64,000 nt of DNA from Paraconexibacter algicola (GTDB lineage Bacteria; Actinomycetota; Thermoleophilia; Solirubrobacterales; Solirubrobacteraceae). The DNA lies in NCBI RefSeq assembly GCF_003044185.1, contig NZ_PYYB01000004.1, forward strand, positions 62,001 through 126,000. Reading direction: 5' to 3'. The notes below the pieces were generated by a model. That model did no database searches and was not told the origin of the DNA. It was given only the letters and a program-made list of their open reading frames with translations. A program made the position numbers and the translations under genes. This document shows, piece by piece, positions 41,035-50,084 of this stretch (position 1 is its first letter; every line of letters begins with the position of its first letter).

Positions 41035-41996
41035 ACAACGCACCCTCCGTCTGGACCCAGCGCCGCACGGCCGTCGCCCGCAACGCCAAGAACGCGGTGA
41101 AGATCGCGATCGACCACCGCGGCCAGCGCGAGCGGCTGCTGCGCGAGTACTTCTTCACGCTGTCGCGCCGGTTCACGCCGATGCTCGCGGTCGACAGCGG
41201 CGACCTGCGGTTCCACGTCTCCACCGCCGAGGAGGAGGGACGGATCATCTTCGGCGAGCGCGGCCTCGACGAGCGCGCGATGGCCGACCTGGTCGCGGCG
41301 CTCGCCGAGCACACCGGGGTCGCCGAGCCGCTGCGCGACAAGGTGCTCCTCGACATCGGCGGCAACATCGGGACCACCAGCCTGTACGCGGTGCGCCGCT
41401 ACGGCGCACGGGCCGCGATCGCCGTCGAACCCGCCCCGAGCAACCTGCGGCTGCTGCGGCTGAACCTGCACGAGAACGGCGCCACCGACGACGTGCGGAT
41501 CCTCGAGCTCGCGCTCAGCGACCGCGACGGCACCGTGCAGCTCGAGCTCTCCCCGGAGAACTCCGGGGACCACCGGGTCCGCACCGGGGCGGCGAGCGCG
41601 GCGCCCGGGCTGATCGGCGAGGAGCGCCGGGACCTCCTGTCGGTGCGTGCCTGCCGGCTCGACACGCTCGCGCAGGAGGGGGAGATCGACGCCGACGCCC
41701 TCGGGCTGATCTGGATGGACGTGCAGGGGCACGAGGGCCACGTCCTCGCGGGGGCCGACGCCGTGCTGGCGCGAGGCATCCCGGTCGTGCTCGAGTACTG
41801 GCGCTACGGCCTGGACCGGGCGGAGGGCCTGGAGCTGCTGCACGACAGCATCCGCCGGCACTTCAGCCGCGTCGTCGACATGGGGCCGCCGTGGTCGGAC
41901 GAGCCGCCGACGGTGATCGCGGCCGCGGACGTCGCGACGCTCGCGACCCGCTACGACCGCCCGGACGTGTTCGCCGACCTGCTGCTGCTCCCCTGA
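41031..41996 (+). CDS. FkbM-family O-methyltransferase
   Basis: 321 residues, ATG overlapping the upstream stop (ATGA). The FkbM pattern is clear: LLDIGGNIGTTSLYAV (motif I), AIAVEPAPSNLRLLRLNLHEN (motif II), ILELALSDRDGTVQLEL, then LIWMDVQGHEGHVLAGAD, where the D-x-Q/E-G-x-E signature reads D-V-Q-G-H-E. FkbM enzymes methylate sugar hydroxyls in many capsule loci. It is the last of three methyltransferase genes before a flippase. Confidence 0.9.
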   Translation: MNNAPSVWTQRRTAVARNAKNAVKIAIDHRGQRERLLREYFFTLSRRFTPMLAVDSGDLRFHVSTAEEEGRIIFGERGLDERAMADLVAALAEHTGVAEPLRDKVLLDIGGNIGTTSLYAVRRYGARAAIAVEPAPSNLRLLRLNLHENGATDDVRILELALSDRDGTVQLELSPENSGDHRVRTGAASAAPGLIGEERRDLLSVRACRLDTLAQEGEIDADALGLIWMDVQGHEGHVLAGADAVLARGIPVVLEYWRYGLDRAEGLELLHDSIRRHFSRVVDMGPPWSDEPPTVIAAADVATLATRYDRPDVFADLLLLP

Positions 41997-42024
41997 GCAG
42001 CGCCGTCCGTCCCGCGCCCGGTCG

Positions 42025-43467
42025 ATGAGCACGCCCGCCGCGGGGAACGCGACCCGCCGCATCGCGGGGAACACCGCGCTGCAGGCGGCCGCCGACGGGC
42101 TCGGGAAGCTCGGCACGATCGTCCTCTACGCCGTCCTGGCCCGCGAGGCCGGGGTCGCGGCGTTCGGCGACTTCACGACCGCCGCGTCCCTGTCGGTGCT
42201 GGTGATGGTGGCCGCGTTCGGCATGGACTTCCGGGTCACCCGGCTGGTCGCCCAGGGCGACCCGGACGTCGGCCCGTCGATCTGGGGGGCGGTCCTCCTG
42301 AAGCTCGCCGGCGGCACGGCGATCCTGCTGGTCGTCTGCGGGATCGCCGCGCTCGGCCCGTACTCCGACCGCGTCGTCGCCACGACCGCCGTGCTCGGCC
42401 TCGCGATGATCGTCGAGCTCACGACGATGACGCCGCACGCGGTCTTCCGCGGCCACGAGGACCTGCGGCCCGTCGCACTGGCCCTGTTGCTGTACCGGGG
42501 GCTCCTCTCGGTGCTCGGCGTCGCCGTCCTGCTGGCCGGCGGGTCGATCCTGCTCGTCGCGGTCGGCTGGCTGCTCGGCGCGCTCGCCGGCCTCGCGTAC
42601 ACGCTGCTGCGCGCGCGCCGCGCCGGGCTGCGGCACCCGTTCGTCGTGACGCGGGCCGGGCTGCGCGCGGTCGCGACCGACTCGCTCGGGCTCGGGCTCG
42701 CCGCGGTGCTCGGCGCCGCGCTCTCGCGGCTGGACATCGTGCTGCTCGGCGCGCTGAAGGACAGCGAGGCGGTCGCGCTCTACGGCGGCGCCTACCGGCT
42801 GATGGAGAGCACCTTCTTCATCACCAGCGCGCTGGCGCTGTCCGCGTTCCCGGCGCTGTCGCGACTCACCCGGACGTCGACGCCGAGCCTCGGCGAGGCG
42901 GTCGCGCTGACGACGAAGGCCGTGCTCGTGACGACCGTGCCGCTGGCCGTCGGGTTCGTCGCGTACGCGGAGCCGGTGCTCGTGGCGATCTACGGCGACG
43001 GGCTGCGCGACGCGACCGGGACGCTGCAGATCCTCGGCGTGCTCGTGATCACCACCGGGATCTACAGCCTGATGGCGTTCGTGCTGACGAGCCAGCAGGC
43101 GCAGCGGCCGATCGTGGTCGCGCTCGTCGTCACGACGGTCCTGAACGTCGGCGCGAACCTCGCGCTGATCCCCTCGATGGGCGCGGAGGGCGCGGCCTGG
43201 TCGTGGGCGGCGACCACGACCGTCCTGGCGGCCATGCTGCTCGTCGCGGTGCTGCGCGACGCGGGCCGCGTGCCGGTCCTGCGGACCGTCGAGGGACCGC
43301 TCCTGGGCGGCCTCGCGATGGTCGCGGTGGCGGTCGCGACCGGCGCCCACGCCTGGGGCATCCCGCTCGCCGGCGCAGCCTTCGCGGTCGTGCTCGTGAC
43401 CGTCGAGCGCCGGCGCCACCCCGACGACGCGGTGCGGCTGCGGCTGGCGCGTCCCCGCGGGGCATGA
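42025..43467 (+). CDS. Wzx-type polysaccharide flippase, copy 3
   Basis: 480 residues. N-terminal ARRIAGNTALQAAADG-type helix 1 reads NTALQAAADGLGKLGTIVLYAVLAREAGVAAFGDF, standard for PST/Wzx. It has about 12-14 helices. LGAALSRLDIVLLGALKDSEAVALYGGAYRLMEST matches the long helix-loop of the Wzx fold. It belongs to the same transcription unit as Wzc, the second polymerase and the three methyltransferases. It therefore probably flips a methylated repeat unit. Confidence 0.9.
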   Translation: MSTPAAGNATRRIAGNTALQAAADGLGKLGTIVLYAVLAREAGVAAFGDFTTAASLSVLVMVAAFGMDFRVTRLVAQGDPDVGPSIWGAVLLKLAGGTAILLVVCGIAALGPYSDRVVATTAVLGLAMIVELTTMTPHAVFRGHEDLRPVALALLLYRGLLSVLGVAVLLAGGSILLVAVGWLLGALAGLAYTLLRARRAGLRHPFVVTRAGLRAVATDSLGLGLAAVLGAALSRLDIVLLGALKDSEAVALYGGAYRLMESTFFITSALALSAFPALSRLTRTSTPSLGEAVALTTKAVLVTTVPLAVGFVAYAEPVLVAIYGDGLRDATGTLQILGVLVITTGIYSLMAFVLTSQQAQRPIVVALVVTTVLNVGANLALIPSMGAEGAAWSWAATTTVLAAMLLVAVLRDAGRVPVLRTVEGPLLGGLAMVAVAVATGAHAWGIPLAGAAFAVVLVTVERRRHPDDAVRLRLARPRGA

Positions 43468-43494
43468 CCGACCGCGGACGTCGGCCCGGCGGGG

Positions 43495-43500
43495 TAGTCT
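43495..43500 (+). promoter_or_regulatory. -10 element TAGTCT for the acyltransferase at 43509
   Basis: TAGTCT lies 8 bases before the GTG at 43509, 28 bases after the flippase stop. Confidence 0.5.
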
Positions 43501-43508
43501 GCGGCCCG

Positions 43509-44141
43509 GTGAGCACCCCCGAGAAGCCCGACGAGGAGGAGCGGCCGGCGGCCGGCGTCACGGAGCGCCGCTACGGCCTGCTGGAGCTGATCCGCTCCGA
43601 CTACGAGTTCTACTGCGACCTCCACGAGGAGCCGCGCGCCGTGCGGCGCCGCAAGGCCCCGGTGCGGTTCGTCATCAACACGTCGCTGCGCGCGGGCGTG
43701 CTGTTCCGCATCACCTGCGCGGCGCCGCGCTGGTCGCACTGGTTCTGGCGCTCGCTGCTGAACGCGCTGCACTCCAGCGAGGTCGTCTACGGCGCCCGGA
43801 TCGGTCCCGGCCTGCACCTCCCGCACCCCTACGGCATCGGGATCGGCGGGCAGGTCCTGATCGGGGAGCGCGTGACGATCTGCCAGAACGTCACGCTCGG
43901 CTCCGACATGGGCGCCACCGGCCAGCCGGTCGTCGGCAACCACGCCGCGCTCCTGGCGGGCGCGGTGGCGGTCGGGCCGATCCGGATCGGCCACGGCGCG
44001 ATCCTCGGGGCCAACGTCGTCCTCGAGGAGGACGTGCCCGACGGGGGGCTCGCCGCCCCCGCCCGCACCCGCGTCGTGAAGCGGCGCATCAACTGGAAGA
44101 ACTACCCGGTCCAGGGCCGGAAATCCGAGGTCCACCCGTGA
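43509..44141 (+). CDS. serine-acetyltransferase-like (CysE-type) O-acyltransferase
   Basis: 210 residues from GTG. The helical N-terminal domain (RYGLLELIRSDYEFYCDLHEE...) is that of CysE. The beta helix follows: ARIGPGLHLPHPYGIGIGGQVLIGERVTICQNVTLGS (catalytic His in LPHPYG), then PIRIGHGAILGANVVLEEDVP. The C-terminus lacks the cysteine-synthase-binding tail ending in Ile. A sugar or lipid acceptor is therefore more likely than serine. It is a paralogue of the protein at 52168. It overlaps the next methyltransferase gene. Confidence 0.85.
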   Translation: MSTPEKPDEEERPAAGVTERRYGLLELIRSDYEFYCDLHEEPRAVRRRKAPVRFVINTSLRAGVLFRITCAAPRWSHWFWRSLLNALHSSEVVYGARIGPGLHLPHPYGIGIGGQVLIGERVTICQNVTLGSDMGATGQPVVGNHAALLAGAVAVGPIRIGHGAILGANVVLEEDVPDGGLAAPARTRVVKRRINWKNYPVQGRKSEVHP

Positions 44142-44968
44142 GCCAGAGCCACGCCCCCGCCGCGCACTACGACCGCGTCACCGCCGCCTGGCGCTACCTC
44201 CTCGGGGAGGAGCTCCACTACGGCGTCTTCGACGAGGGCGTCACCGACCTCGCCGTCGCGACCGGCGAGCTGACCCGTCGCATGATCGAGGGGGGCCGCA
44301 TCGAGCAGGGCGTGTCGATCCTCGACGTCGGCTGCGGCACCGGGGCGCCGGCCTGCCGCCTGGCGCAGGAGTTCGGCGCGCACGTGACCGGCATCACGAC
44401 CAGCGAGGAGGGCATCCGGGCCGCGCAGGAGCGCGCGAAGGCGGCCGGGCTCGCGGCGCAGACCTCCTTCGAGCTGCGTGACGGCACCGACAACGGCCTG
44501 CCGGACGCGTCGTTCGACCGCGTCTGGATCCTCGAGTCCTCGCATCTCATGCGCCGCCGCGAGCGGCTCATCGGGGAGGCCGCGCGCGTCCTGAAGCCCG
44601 GCGGTCGGGTCGTCCTGTGCGACATCACCCGCCAGCGGCCGCTCGACCTCGCCGAGGTCCGCCGGCTGCGGGAGCCGCTGGCGCTGCTGCGCGAGGTGTT
44701 CGGCGACGCGCGCATGGAGGGCCTGGGGGACTACCGCGCCCTGATGGAGGGTGAGGGGCTGACCGTCGACCACGAGGTCGACCTGACCGCGGCGACCCGT
44801 CCCACGTTCGACGCCTGGCAGGCCAACGCCGACCGGTACCGCACCGAGGTCGTCGAGCTGATCGGGGAGCGGGCCTGGACCGCGTTCCGCGACTCGTGCG
44901 ACGTGCTCGCCGGGTTCTGGGACGACGGCACGCTCGGCTACGGGCTGATCGCCGCGTCGCGCCCCTGA
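44138..44968 (+). CDS. SAM-dependent methyltransferase (small-molecule/tocopherol type)
   Basis: 276 residues, GTG overlapping the upstream stop (GTGA). The N-terminal HYDRVTAAWRYLLGEELHYGVFDEG is the pattern of the sterol/tocopherol/rifamycin methyltransferase group. Motif I is ILDVGCGTGAPACRLA, then VTGITTSEEGIRAAQERAKAAGL and VWILESSHLM. PGGRVVLCDITRQ is post-motif III. Its presence in a sugar cluster suggests the target is a lipid or a modified sugar. The exact acceptor is open. Confidence 0.86.
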   Translation: MSQSHAPAAHYDRVTAAWRYLLGEELHYGVFDEGVTDLAVATGELTRRMIEGGRIEQGVSILDVGCGTGAPACRLAQEFGAHVTGITTSEEGIRAAQERAKAAGLAAQTSFELRDGTDNGLPDASFDRVWILESSHLMRRRERLIGEAARVLKPGGRVVLCDITRQRPLDLAEVRRLREPLALLREVFGDARMEGLGDYRALMEGEGLTVDHEVDLTAATRPTFDAWQANADRYRTEVVELIGERAWTAFRDSCDVLAGFWDDGTLGYGLIAASRP

Positions 44969-44979
44969 GCGCGCGCCCC

Positions 44980-46083
44980 GTGCCGTCGCTCGTCTCGATC
45001 CTGCCGTCCGACCTCGCGCGGGCCCGCGGCGGCGCGGAGCGGTACGCGGTGGAGCTGCACGCCGCCCTGCGCGCCGAGCTGCCCGGCTGGGAGCACCGCG
45101 CCCTCGTCGCGGTCAGCGCGGGGGCGGCCGAGCACCTGCCGGACGGCTGGAGCGCCGTGCAGGGCCGGCTCGCCGGCCGCGTCTCCGCCGGGGACGCGAT
45201 CGGCCCGCTCGACGTGGCGCGCGTGCTCGCGCGGCGCCCGACGGTCGTGCTCAGCCACCAGTGGCGCACGCGCTCGGCCACGACGCTGCGCGCCGCCTGC
45301 CGGCTGCTGCGCGGCACGACGCTCGTCTCGATGGACCACGGGGCCGGCACGCGGCTGGGCTACGTCCTGTCGTGGACGCCGCTGCCCGGCGCGGACGTCG
45401 GCGCGCACCAGAGCGTCTTCGAGCAGCGGATCTCCCCGATCGGCGCCCGCCGCCACTGCGTCGTGCGGGGCGGCATCGACGACGCGCGGTTCGCGCCCGC
45501 CGAGGACGTCGAGCCCGACATCGACTTCCTCATGGTCGGCCGCTTCGTCCCGTACAAGGGCCAGCTGCGGTTCCTCGAGCAGCTGCCCGCTGGAGCGCGC
45601 GCGGTGCTCGTCGGACCGTCGGACTCCGTGGACCCCGACTACCTCGCCGCGGTGGCCGCGGCGGCCCGGGAGGCCGGAGTGGAGGTCCGCTACGACGTCA
45701 GCGACGCCGAGCTCGTCGCGACCTACCGTCGCGCGCGGCACACCGTCCAGGTGCCGATCGACGTCCGCCGCTACGGCAGCGGGGCCGGCGCCGCGCCACC
45801 GGAGCTGCTCGGCCTGACGATGCTCGAGGCGATGGCGTGCGGATCGGTGCCGATCTGCCCGGCGGACGGCGCGTCAGCGGAGTTCGTGACCGACGGCGTC
45901 ACGGGCCGCACCTACGACGCGCAGGACGACCGGGCGCTCGCGGCCGTGCTCGCGCGGGCGCTCGCGGACCGCGAGGGCACCGCGACGCTGCGGGCGGGCG
46001 CGATCGCGGAGTCGGCGCGCTGGACGTGGCGGGCCGCGGCCCGCGAGCTCATCGCCGCGGTCCCGGCGCTGGGCGGCCGCTGA
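44980..46083 (+). CDS. glycosyltransferase family 4
   Basis: 367 residues, GTG 11 bases after the upstream stop. ILPSDLARARGGAERYAVELH is the acceptor-side start. FLMVGRFVPYKGQLRFLEQL and the late PELLGLTMLEAMACGSVPICP (EX7E) define the donor domain. It ends the unit that starts at 43509. It converges with the PslG-like gene, with a 12-base gap between stops. Confidence 0.88.
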   Translation: MPSLVSILPSDLARARGGAERYAVELHAALRAELPGWEHRALVAVSAGAAEHLPDGWSAVQGRLAGRVSAGDAIGPLDVARVLARRPTVVLSHQWRTRSATTLRAACRLLRGTTLVSMDHGAGTRLGYVLSWTPLPGADVGAHQSVFEQRISPIGARRHCVVRGGIDDARFAPAEDVEPDIDFLMVGRFVPYKGQLRFLEQLPAGARAVLVGPSDSVDPDYLAAVAAAAREAGVEVRYDVSDAELVATYRRARHTVQVPIDVRRYGSGAGAAPPELLGLTMLEAMACGSVPICPADGASAEFVTDGVTGRTYDAQDDRALAAVLARALADREGTATLRAGAIAESARWTWRAAARELIAAVPALGGR

Positions 46084-46095
46084 CCGCCGGGCGGC

Positions 46096-47592
46096 TCAGC
46101 GCCGCGTGGCGCCCGGCGCGGGACAGCGCGCGAGCCGCAGCGTCGCACGGTCCTGCTCGCGACCGAGCGCGTCCTTCGCGACGACCGTGATCGTCCCGCG
46201 CCGCCGCGGGATCGGCAGCGTCAGCCGGGCGGGGAGCGTCGCCGGCCCGCCGCCGTCGGGATCACCGGTCACCCGCGGCCGTCCGCCGGGCAGCGTGACC
46301 TCCAGGCGGCTGTACGGCTCGCTGGTCGTGCCGAGCCCGAAGCGCAGGACGAAGCGCCCGCGCGAGCAGCGCCGCGAGGCGACGGGGGCGAGCGGGGCGC
46401 GGCGCGCGGCGTCGGGGGTGACGAGCCGGGGGAGGTCGGGGCGGTTGCAGCGGACCGCCGGGGCGACCGGCGTCGTGGTCACCCGCCGGACGGCGTCGAC
46501 GTACGCGCGACCGGACGGCTTGAGCTCCGCCGTGCGGCGGTCCGCGAGACCGAACCAGCCGGCGGCGTCGGCGCTCAGGCTCTCCTGGGTGACCCACGCG
46601 AACGGGGTCACCTTCTGGACGCCGCAGTCGGAGGCGGCGAGCAGGTCCACGAGCTCGGGGAGCATCGCGGTGCGCCGCTCCTCGCTGACCGCGGCGATGT
46701 CGGTGAGCAGCACCGTCCCTCGGGTCGCCCAGCCGGTTTCGTGGATGTCGATCGGGGTGGAGCGCTCACCGAGCCGGTCGAGGATCTCCCGCAGGCCGCG
46801 GACCTGCTCCAGCACCTGCTCGGGGTTCTGGCGGTAGATCGTCACGCCGACCGCGTCGACGTTCCCGGCGAGCGCGGGCCGGGCGGCGAACATGTCCTGG
46901 AGGAAGCCGGCCGCGTTGCCGGTGCCGCTGCGCGCCGAGTGCACGAGCCCGCCGATCGCGACGCGGGCGTGCGGGTCGACCTCCAGCAGCGCACGACGCA
47001 CGGCGAGGTACAGGTCGGCGTAGTGCGTCGGGCGGATCGCCAGCACCGACCCGCTGAGGTTCGGCTCGTTCCAGACCTGGAACTGCGTCATCGGGACGTA
47101 CGGCAGGTCCGGGTTGCGGCGCCAGAACGCGCCGTCGCGCCCGTACCGGCGGGCCACCGCGGTCGCGTAGCTGACGAACGGCCCGATGCGCGGGGCGCCA
47201 CCGGTCGTCCCGGGGACCTCGCCGCCCCACGGGGTGGAGAAGCCCAGCAGGGCGTCCCAGCGCAGCCCGTTGCGCGCGAGGTGCCGGGCGATCGCGTCCG
47301 GGCGGGTCCAGTCGTAGGTGTGCTCCCCGGTCCGCGGGTTCGGGGCCTGCGGCTCGATCTGGTCCCAGTAGGGGATCGCGCGGACGCTCGCGAGGCCCGT
47401 GCGCCCGATCGCGTCGGCGTGGCGGGCGGTCGGCAGCTCGCCGAGGCCGTCGGGCCACAGGACCCCGTTGTTGATCCCGAACGCGTCGGGGCGCACCGGC
47501 GCCTCGCGGCCCGTGGCCGCCGACGGGGCGAGGAGCAGTGCCGCGCAGGAGGACAGGAGGAGCGCGCGCGGCCGGCCCCGCTCGACGGTCAT
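46096..47592 (-). CDS. secreted PslG-like glycoside hydrolase, copy 3
   Basis: 498 residues from ATG 47592, fixed by TAGGAT 7 bases upstream. A signal peptide (RALLLSSCAALLLAPSAATG) is followed directly by the TIM barrel: FQVWNEPNLSGS (acid/base Glu176), then IDIHETGWAT (nucleophile Glu285). There is no N-terminal beta domain as in copies 1 and 2. Instead a C-terminal Cys-bracketed beta domain of ~110 residues (CSRGRFVLRFGLGTT to LRLARCPAPG) is present. It is probably extracellular. It is a single-gene unit on the minus strand. Confidence 0.82.
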   Translation of the reverse strand: MTVERGRPRALLLSSCAALLLAPSAATGREAPVRPDAFGINNGVLWPDGLGELPTARHADAIGRTGLASVRAIPYWDQIEPQAPNPRTGEHTYDWTRPDAIARHLARNGLRWDALLGFSTPWGGEVPGTTGGAPRIGPFVSYATAVARRYGRDGAFWRRNPDLPYVPMTQFQVWNEPNLSGSVLAIRPTHYADLYLAVRRALLEVDPHARVAIGGLVHSARSGTGNAAGFLQDMFAARPALAGNVDAVGVTIYRQNPEQVLEQVRGLREILDRLGERSTPIDIHETGWATRGTVLLTDIAAVSEERRTAMLPELVDLLAASDCGVQKVTPFAWVTQESLSADAAGWFGLADRRTAELKPSGRAYVDAVRRVTTTPVAPAVRCNRPDLPRLVTPDAARRAPLAPVASRRCSRGRFVLRFGLGTTSEPYSRLEVTLPGGRPRVTGDPDGGGPATLPARLTLPIPRRRGTITVVAKDALGREQDRATLRLARCPAPGATRR

Positions 47593-47599
47593 GCCGTCG

Positions 47600-47605
47600 A
47601 TCCTA
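47600..47605 (-). promoter_or_regulatory. -10 element TAGGAT (minus strand) for PslG-like copy 3
   Basis: Minus-strand TAGGAT lies 7 bases before the ATG at 47592. Confidence 0.5.
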
Positions 47606-47666
47606 ACGGCGGTGCATCGACCGCGGAAGGGGTGTCGCACCGCGCGGTCCCCGTCCGGTCCGGCGG

Positions 47667-47672
47667 TAGACT
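47667..47672 (+). promoter_or_regulatory. -10 element TAGACT for the GT4 at 47680
   Basis: TAGACT lies 7 bases before the GTG at 47680. The two divergent starts, 47592 and 47680, are 87 bases apart. Confidence 0.5.
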
Positions 47673-47679
47673 CCCGCCG

Positions 47680-48843
47680 GTGACCGCGAGTGCCGGAGAG
47701 GCCCGGAGCGCCCGCCCGGGGCCCGAGCCCGTGCCCGTCCTGTTCGTCTCCTCGCACGCCCAGCTCGGCGGCGGCGAGGGCTACCTCCGCTCGATCGTCG
47801 AGGGGCTCGGCCCGGCGTGGTGCGCGGGCATCGTCTCGCTGCACGACGGGCCGTTCGTGCAGCGGCTGCGGGACGGCGGCCACGAGGTCACGGTGCTGCC
47901 CGCGGAGGGCCGGACGAGCGTCCTGGGCGCGGCGCGGCGGCTGCGCGGCGAGCTGCGGCGCACCCGGCCGGCGGTCGTGCACGCCAACGGCATCAAGGCG
48001 GCGCTCGTCGCCGTCCTCGCGCGCGGCGTCGGCGGCCCGCCGGTCGTGTGGCTGAAGTACGACTTCGGCTGGGACGGCGCGATGGCCGCGTTCGTGGCGC
48101 TGCGCTCGCGCATGGTCGTGGGCATCAGCGGGGCGGTCAACGAGACGTTCGGTCGCCTGACCCGGCGTCGCGCCCGCGTCGTGTACGCCGGCGTCCCGGA
48201 GTACCCGGACGCCGAGGCCCAGGGGCCACGCGCGCTCGCCGCGGTCATGGACCGGCCCGCGGACGGCCCGGTGATCGCGCTGTCCGGGCGGCTGTGCCCG
48301 GGCAAGGGCCAGACCGACATGGTCGCCGCGATGCCCACCGTGCTGGCCCGCCATCCCGATGCGACGCTGCTGCTGCTCGGCGTCGAGGACTCGTTCTACC
48401 CCGGCTACCGCGCCACGCTCGAGGAGCAGGCGCGCGGGCTCGGCGTCCACGACGCCGTCTGCTTCGCCCGGCTCGCCGGGCACATGCCCGCCGAGGCGGT
48501 CTCGGTCGTCAGCGCCTGCGACGTGCTCGTGCAGCCGAGCCGCCTGCAGGAGCGCGGCGGCTGGCGCGAGGGCTTCGGCCTCGCCGTCGTCGAGGCGATG
48601 CAGGTCGGGACGCCCGTCGTCGCCTACGCCAACGGCGCGCTGCCCGAGGTCGTCGGGGACGTCGGCGTCGTCGTGCCGGAGGGGGACCACGTCGCGCTCG
48701 GGACCGCGGTCGCCGACCTCCTGGACGATCCCGAGCGCGCCCGTGCGCTCGTCGCCGCCGCGCGCGTGCGCGAGCGCGAGCGCTACCGCCTGGACCGGGT
48801 CATCGCGCAGATGGCCGACTGCTACGTGGAGGCCGCCCGATGA
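47680..48843 (+). CDS. glycosyltransferase family 4
   Basis: 387 residues. The start is fixed by the TAGACT hexamer. VLFVSSHAQLGGGEGYLRSIV is the acceptor loop, then RPAVVHANGIKAALVAVL. The donor domain has VIALSGRLCPGKGQTDMVAAM and EGFGLAVVEAMQVG (EX7E). A segment WKDSFY-like, LLGVEDSFYPGYRATLEEQARGLG, follows in the donor domain. It overlaps the next gene by ATGA. It leads a long operon that includes the ACP module. Confidence 0.9.
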   Translation: MTASAGEARSARPGPEPVPVLFVSSHAQLGGGEGYLRSIVEGLGPAWCAGIVSLHDGPFVQRLRDGGHEVTVLPAEGRTSVLGAARRLRGELRRTRPAVVHANGIKAALVAVLARGVGGPPVVWLKYDFGWDGAMAAFVALRSRMVVGISGAVNETFGRLTRRRARVVYAGVPEYPDAEAQGPRALAAVMDRPADGPVIALSGRLCPGKGQTDMVAAMPTVLARHPDATLLLLGVEDSFYPGYRATLEEQARGLGVHDAVCFARLAGHMPAEAVSVVSACDVLVQPSRLQERGGWREGFGLAVVEAMQVGTPVVAYANGALPEVVGDVGVVVPEGDHVALGTAVADLLDDPERARALVAAARVRERERYRLDRVIAQMADCYVEAAR

Positions 48844-49727
48844 GCACGCCCGACGTCTCGCTCGTGATCCCCGCCTGGGGCACGCACGTGACCTACCTGC
48901 CGCCGGCGATCGAGTCGCTGCTGGAGCAGGAGGGGCCGCGGACGGAGATCATCGTCGTCGACAACGCCTCCGACGTGCCGGTCCCGCCGCTGCCGCCGCA
49001 GGTCCGCGTCATCCGCACGCCGCAGCGGCTGCCGGTCGGCGGTGCGCGCAACGCCGGACTCGACGCGGCGATCGCCCCGGCGATCATGTTCTGGGACGCC
49101 GACGACGTCATGCTCCCCGGCACGCTGCGGCGCCTGAGCGAGGTGCTCGACGGCGACCCGCGCGTCGTCGCCGTGACGATGGACAGCGTGCGCTGGACGC
49201 CTGAGACCGGTCCGGGCGAGCGCTGGCCGTGGCCGCGCAGCGTGATGTACGCGCTGTGTCGCCGACCGCGGCTGTTCGCGATCATCGCGCAGGTCTACTG
49301 CCCGTTCACCACGACGGGTCCGGCGCTGATGCGCACCGCGGAGGTCCGCGACGCGGGCGGCTTCGCGAGCGACATCGCGTTCTTCGAGGACTGGGCGCTC
49401 GCGTCGTCGCTGACCGTCCGCGGACGGATCGTGATGCTGCGGGAGATCGCCCGCTGGTACCGGATCCACGACGAGTCGCTGACGCTCGGCCACCTCGGCC
49501 ATCCGGACGAGCATCTCTGGCTCGCCGGGCTGCGCCGCCGGGCGCGCACCGACCACCGCCGTCCGCGCTGGCTGAAGGCGATGCTCCCGCTCTTCCGCGT
49601 GCACCACGAGATGCGCATCCGCCGCGGCCGCAAGAGCACGGCGGGCGTCGGCTACTACGAGTCGGCGCTGGCGGACGTCGACGGCGCCGCGGGCGCCAAG
49701 GAGGCGGCGGGCAGCCCCTCGCCGTGA
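48840..49727 (+). CDS. glycosyltransferase family 2
   Basis: 295 residues, ATG start overlapping the upstream stop. VSLVIPAWGTHVTYLPPAIESLL, IIVVDNASD and MFWDADDVMLPGT (DxD-type D-A-D-D) define the GT-A fold; AFFEDWALAS is the catalytic-base region. The C-terminus is highly basic (RRARTDHRRPRWLK, MRIRRGRKS) and could bind the acidic membrane surface. It is followed after about 100 bases by the ACP gene. Confidence 0.88.
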   Translation: MSTPDVSLVIPAWGTHVTYLPPAIESLLEQEGPRTEIIVVDNASDVPVPPLPPQVRVIRTPQRLPVGGARNAGLDAAIAPAIMFWDADDVMLPGTLRRLSEVLDGDPRVVAVTMDSVRWTPETGPGERWPWPRSVMYALCRRPRLFAIIAQVYCPFTTTGPALMRTAEVRDAGGFASDIAFFEDWALASSLTVRGRIVMLREIARWYRIHDESLTLGHLGHPDEHLWLAGLRRRARTDHRRPRWLKAMLPLFRVHHEMRIRRGRKSTAGVGYYESALADVDGAAGAKEAAGSPSP

Positions 49728-49755
49728 GCCCGGAGGCGCCCACCGGCGCAGCCGC

Positions 49756-49761
49756 TACCAT
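49756..49761 (+). promoter_or_regulatory. possible -10 TACCAT ahead of the ACP gene
   Basis: TACCAT lies 73 bases before the ACP ATG, so any transcript from here would have a normal leader. GGGAC just before the ATG is a weak SD. The ACP module could therefore be transcribed separately from the GT genes. Confidence 0.3.
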
Positions 49762-49834
49762 CCCCGCCGCGAACGGCGACCCGCCACCGCGGACCGCCGT
49801 CCACCACCCCGAGATCCACAACCCAGGGACGTTC

Positions 49835-50065
49835 ATGGCAGAGCCCACGCAGGTCATCGTCGAGCTCATCAAGGGCCTCATCGAGCGCCGCGGCGACGAG
49901 CCGCCGGAGATCACGCCGGAGTCGCGCATCGCCGCCGACCTCGACCTCGACTCGCTCGAGCTCGCCGAGCTCTCCGCCGGCCTCGAGGACGCGTTCGGCC
50001 GCGACCCGTACAGCGAGGGCATCGTCCCCGCGACGGTCGGCGAGCTCGTCGCCTACTTCGGCTAG
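49835..50065 (+). CDS. acyl carrier protein
   Basis: 76 residues, highly acidic. VELIKGLIERRG is the first helix, and the phosphopantetheine site is DLDLDSLELAELSAGLED with the modified Ser40. It is not the primary fatty-acid-synthase ACP, because the sequence around the site differs from the usual GADSLD and no fab genes are adjacent. An AMP-ligase, an SDR and an acyltransferase follow within a few bases. It most likely carries an acyl group for glycan decoration. Confidence 0.88.
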   Translation: MAEPTQVIVELIKGLIERRGDEPPEITPESRIAADLDLDSLELAELSAGLEDAFGRDPYSEGIVPATVGELVAYFG

Positions 50066-50084
50066 CGGGCGGCGCGAGCGGCCC

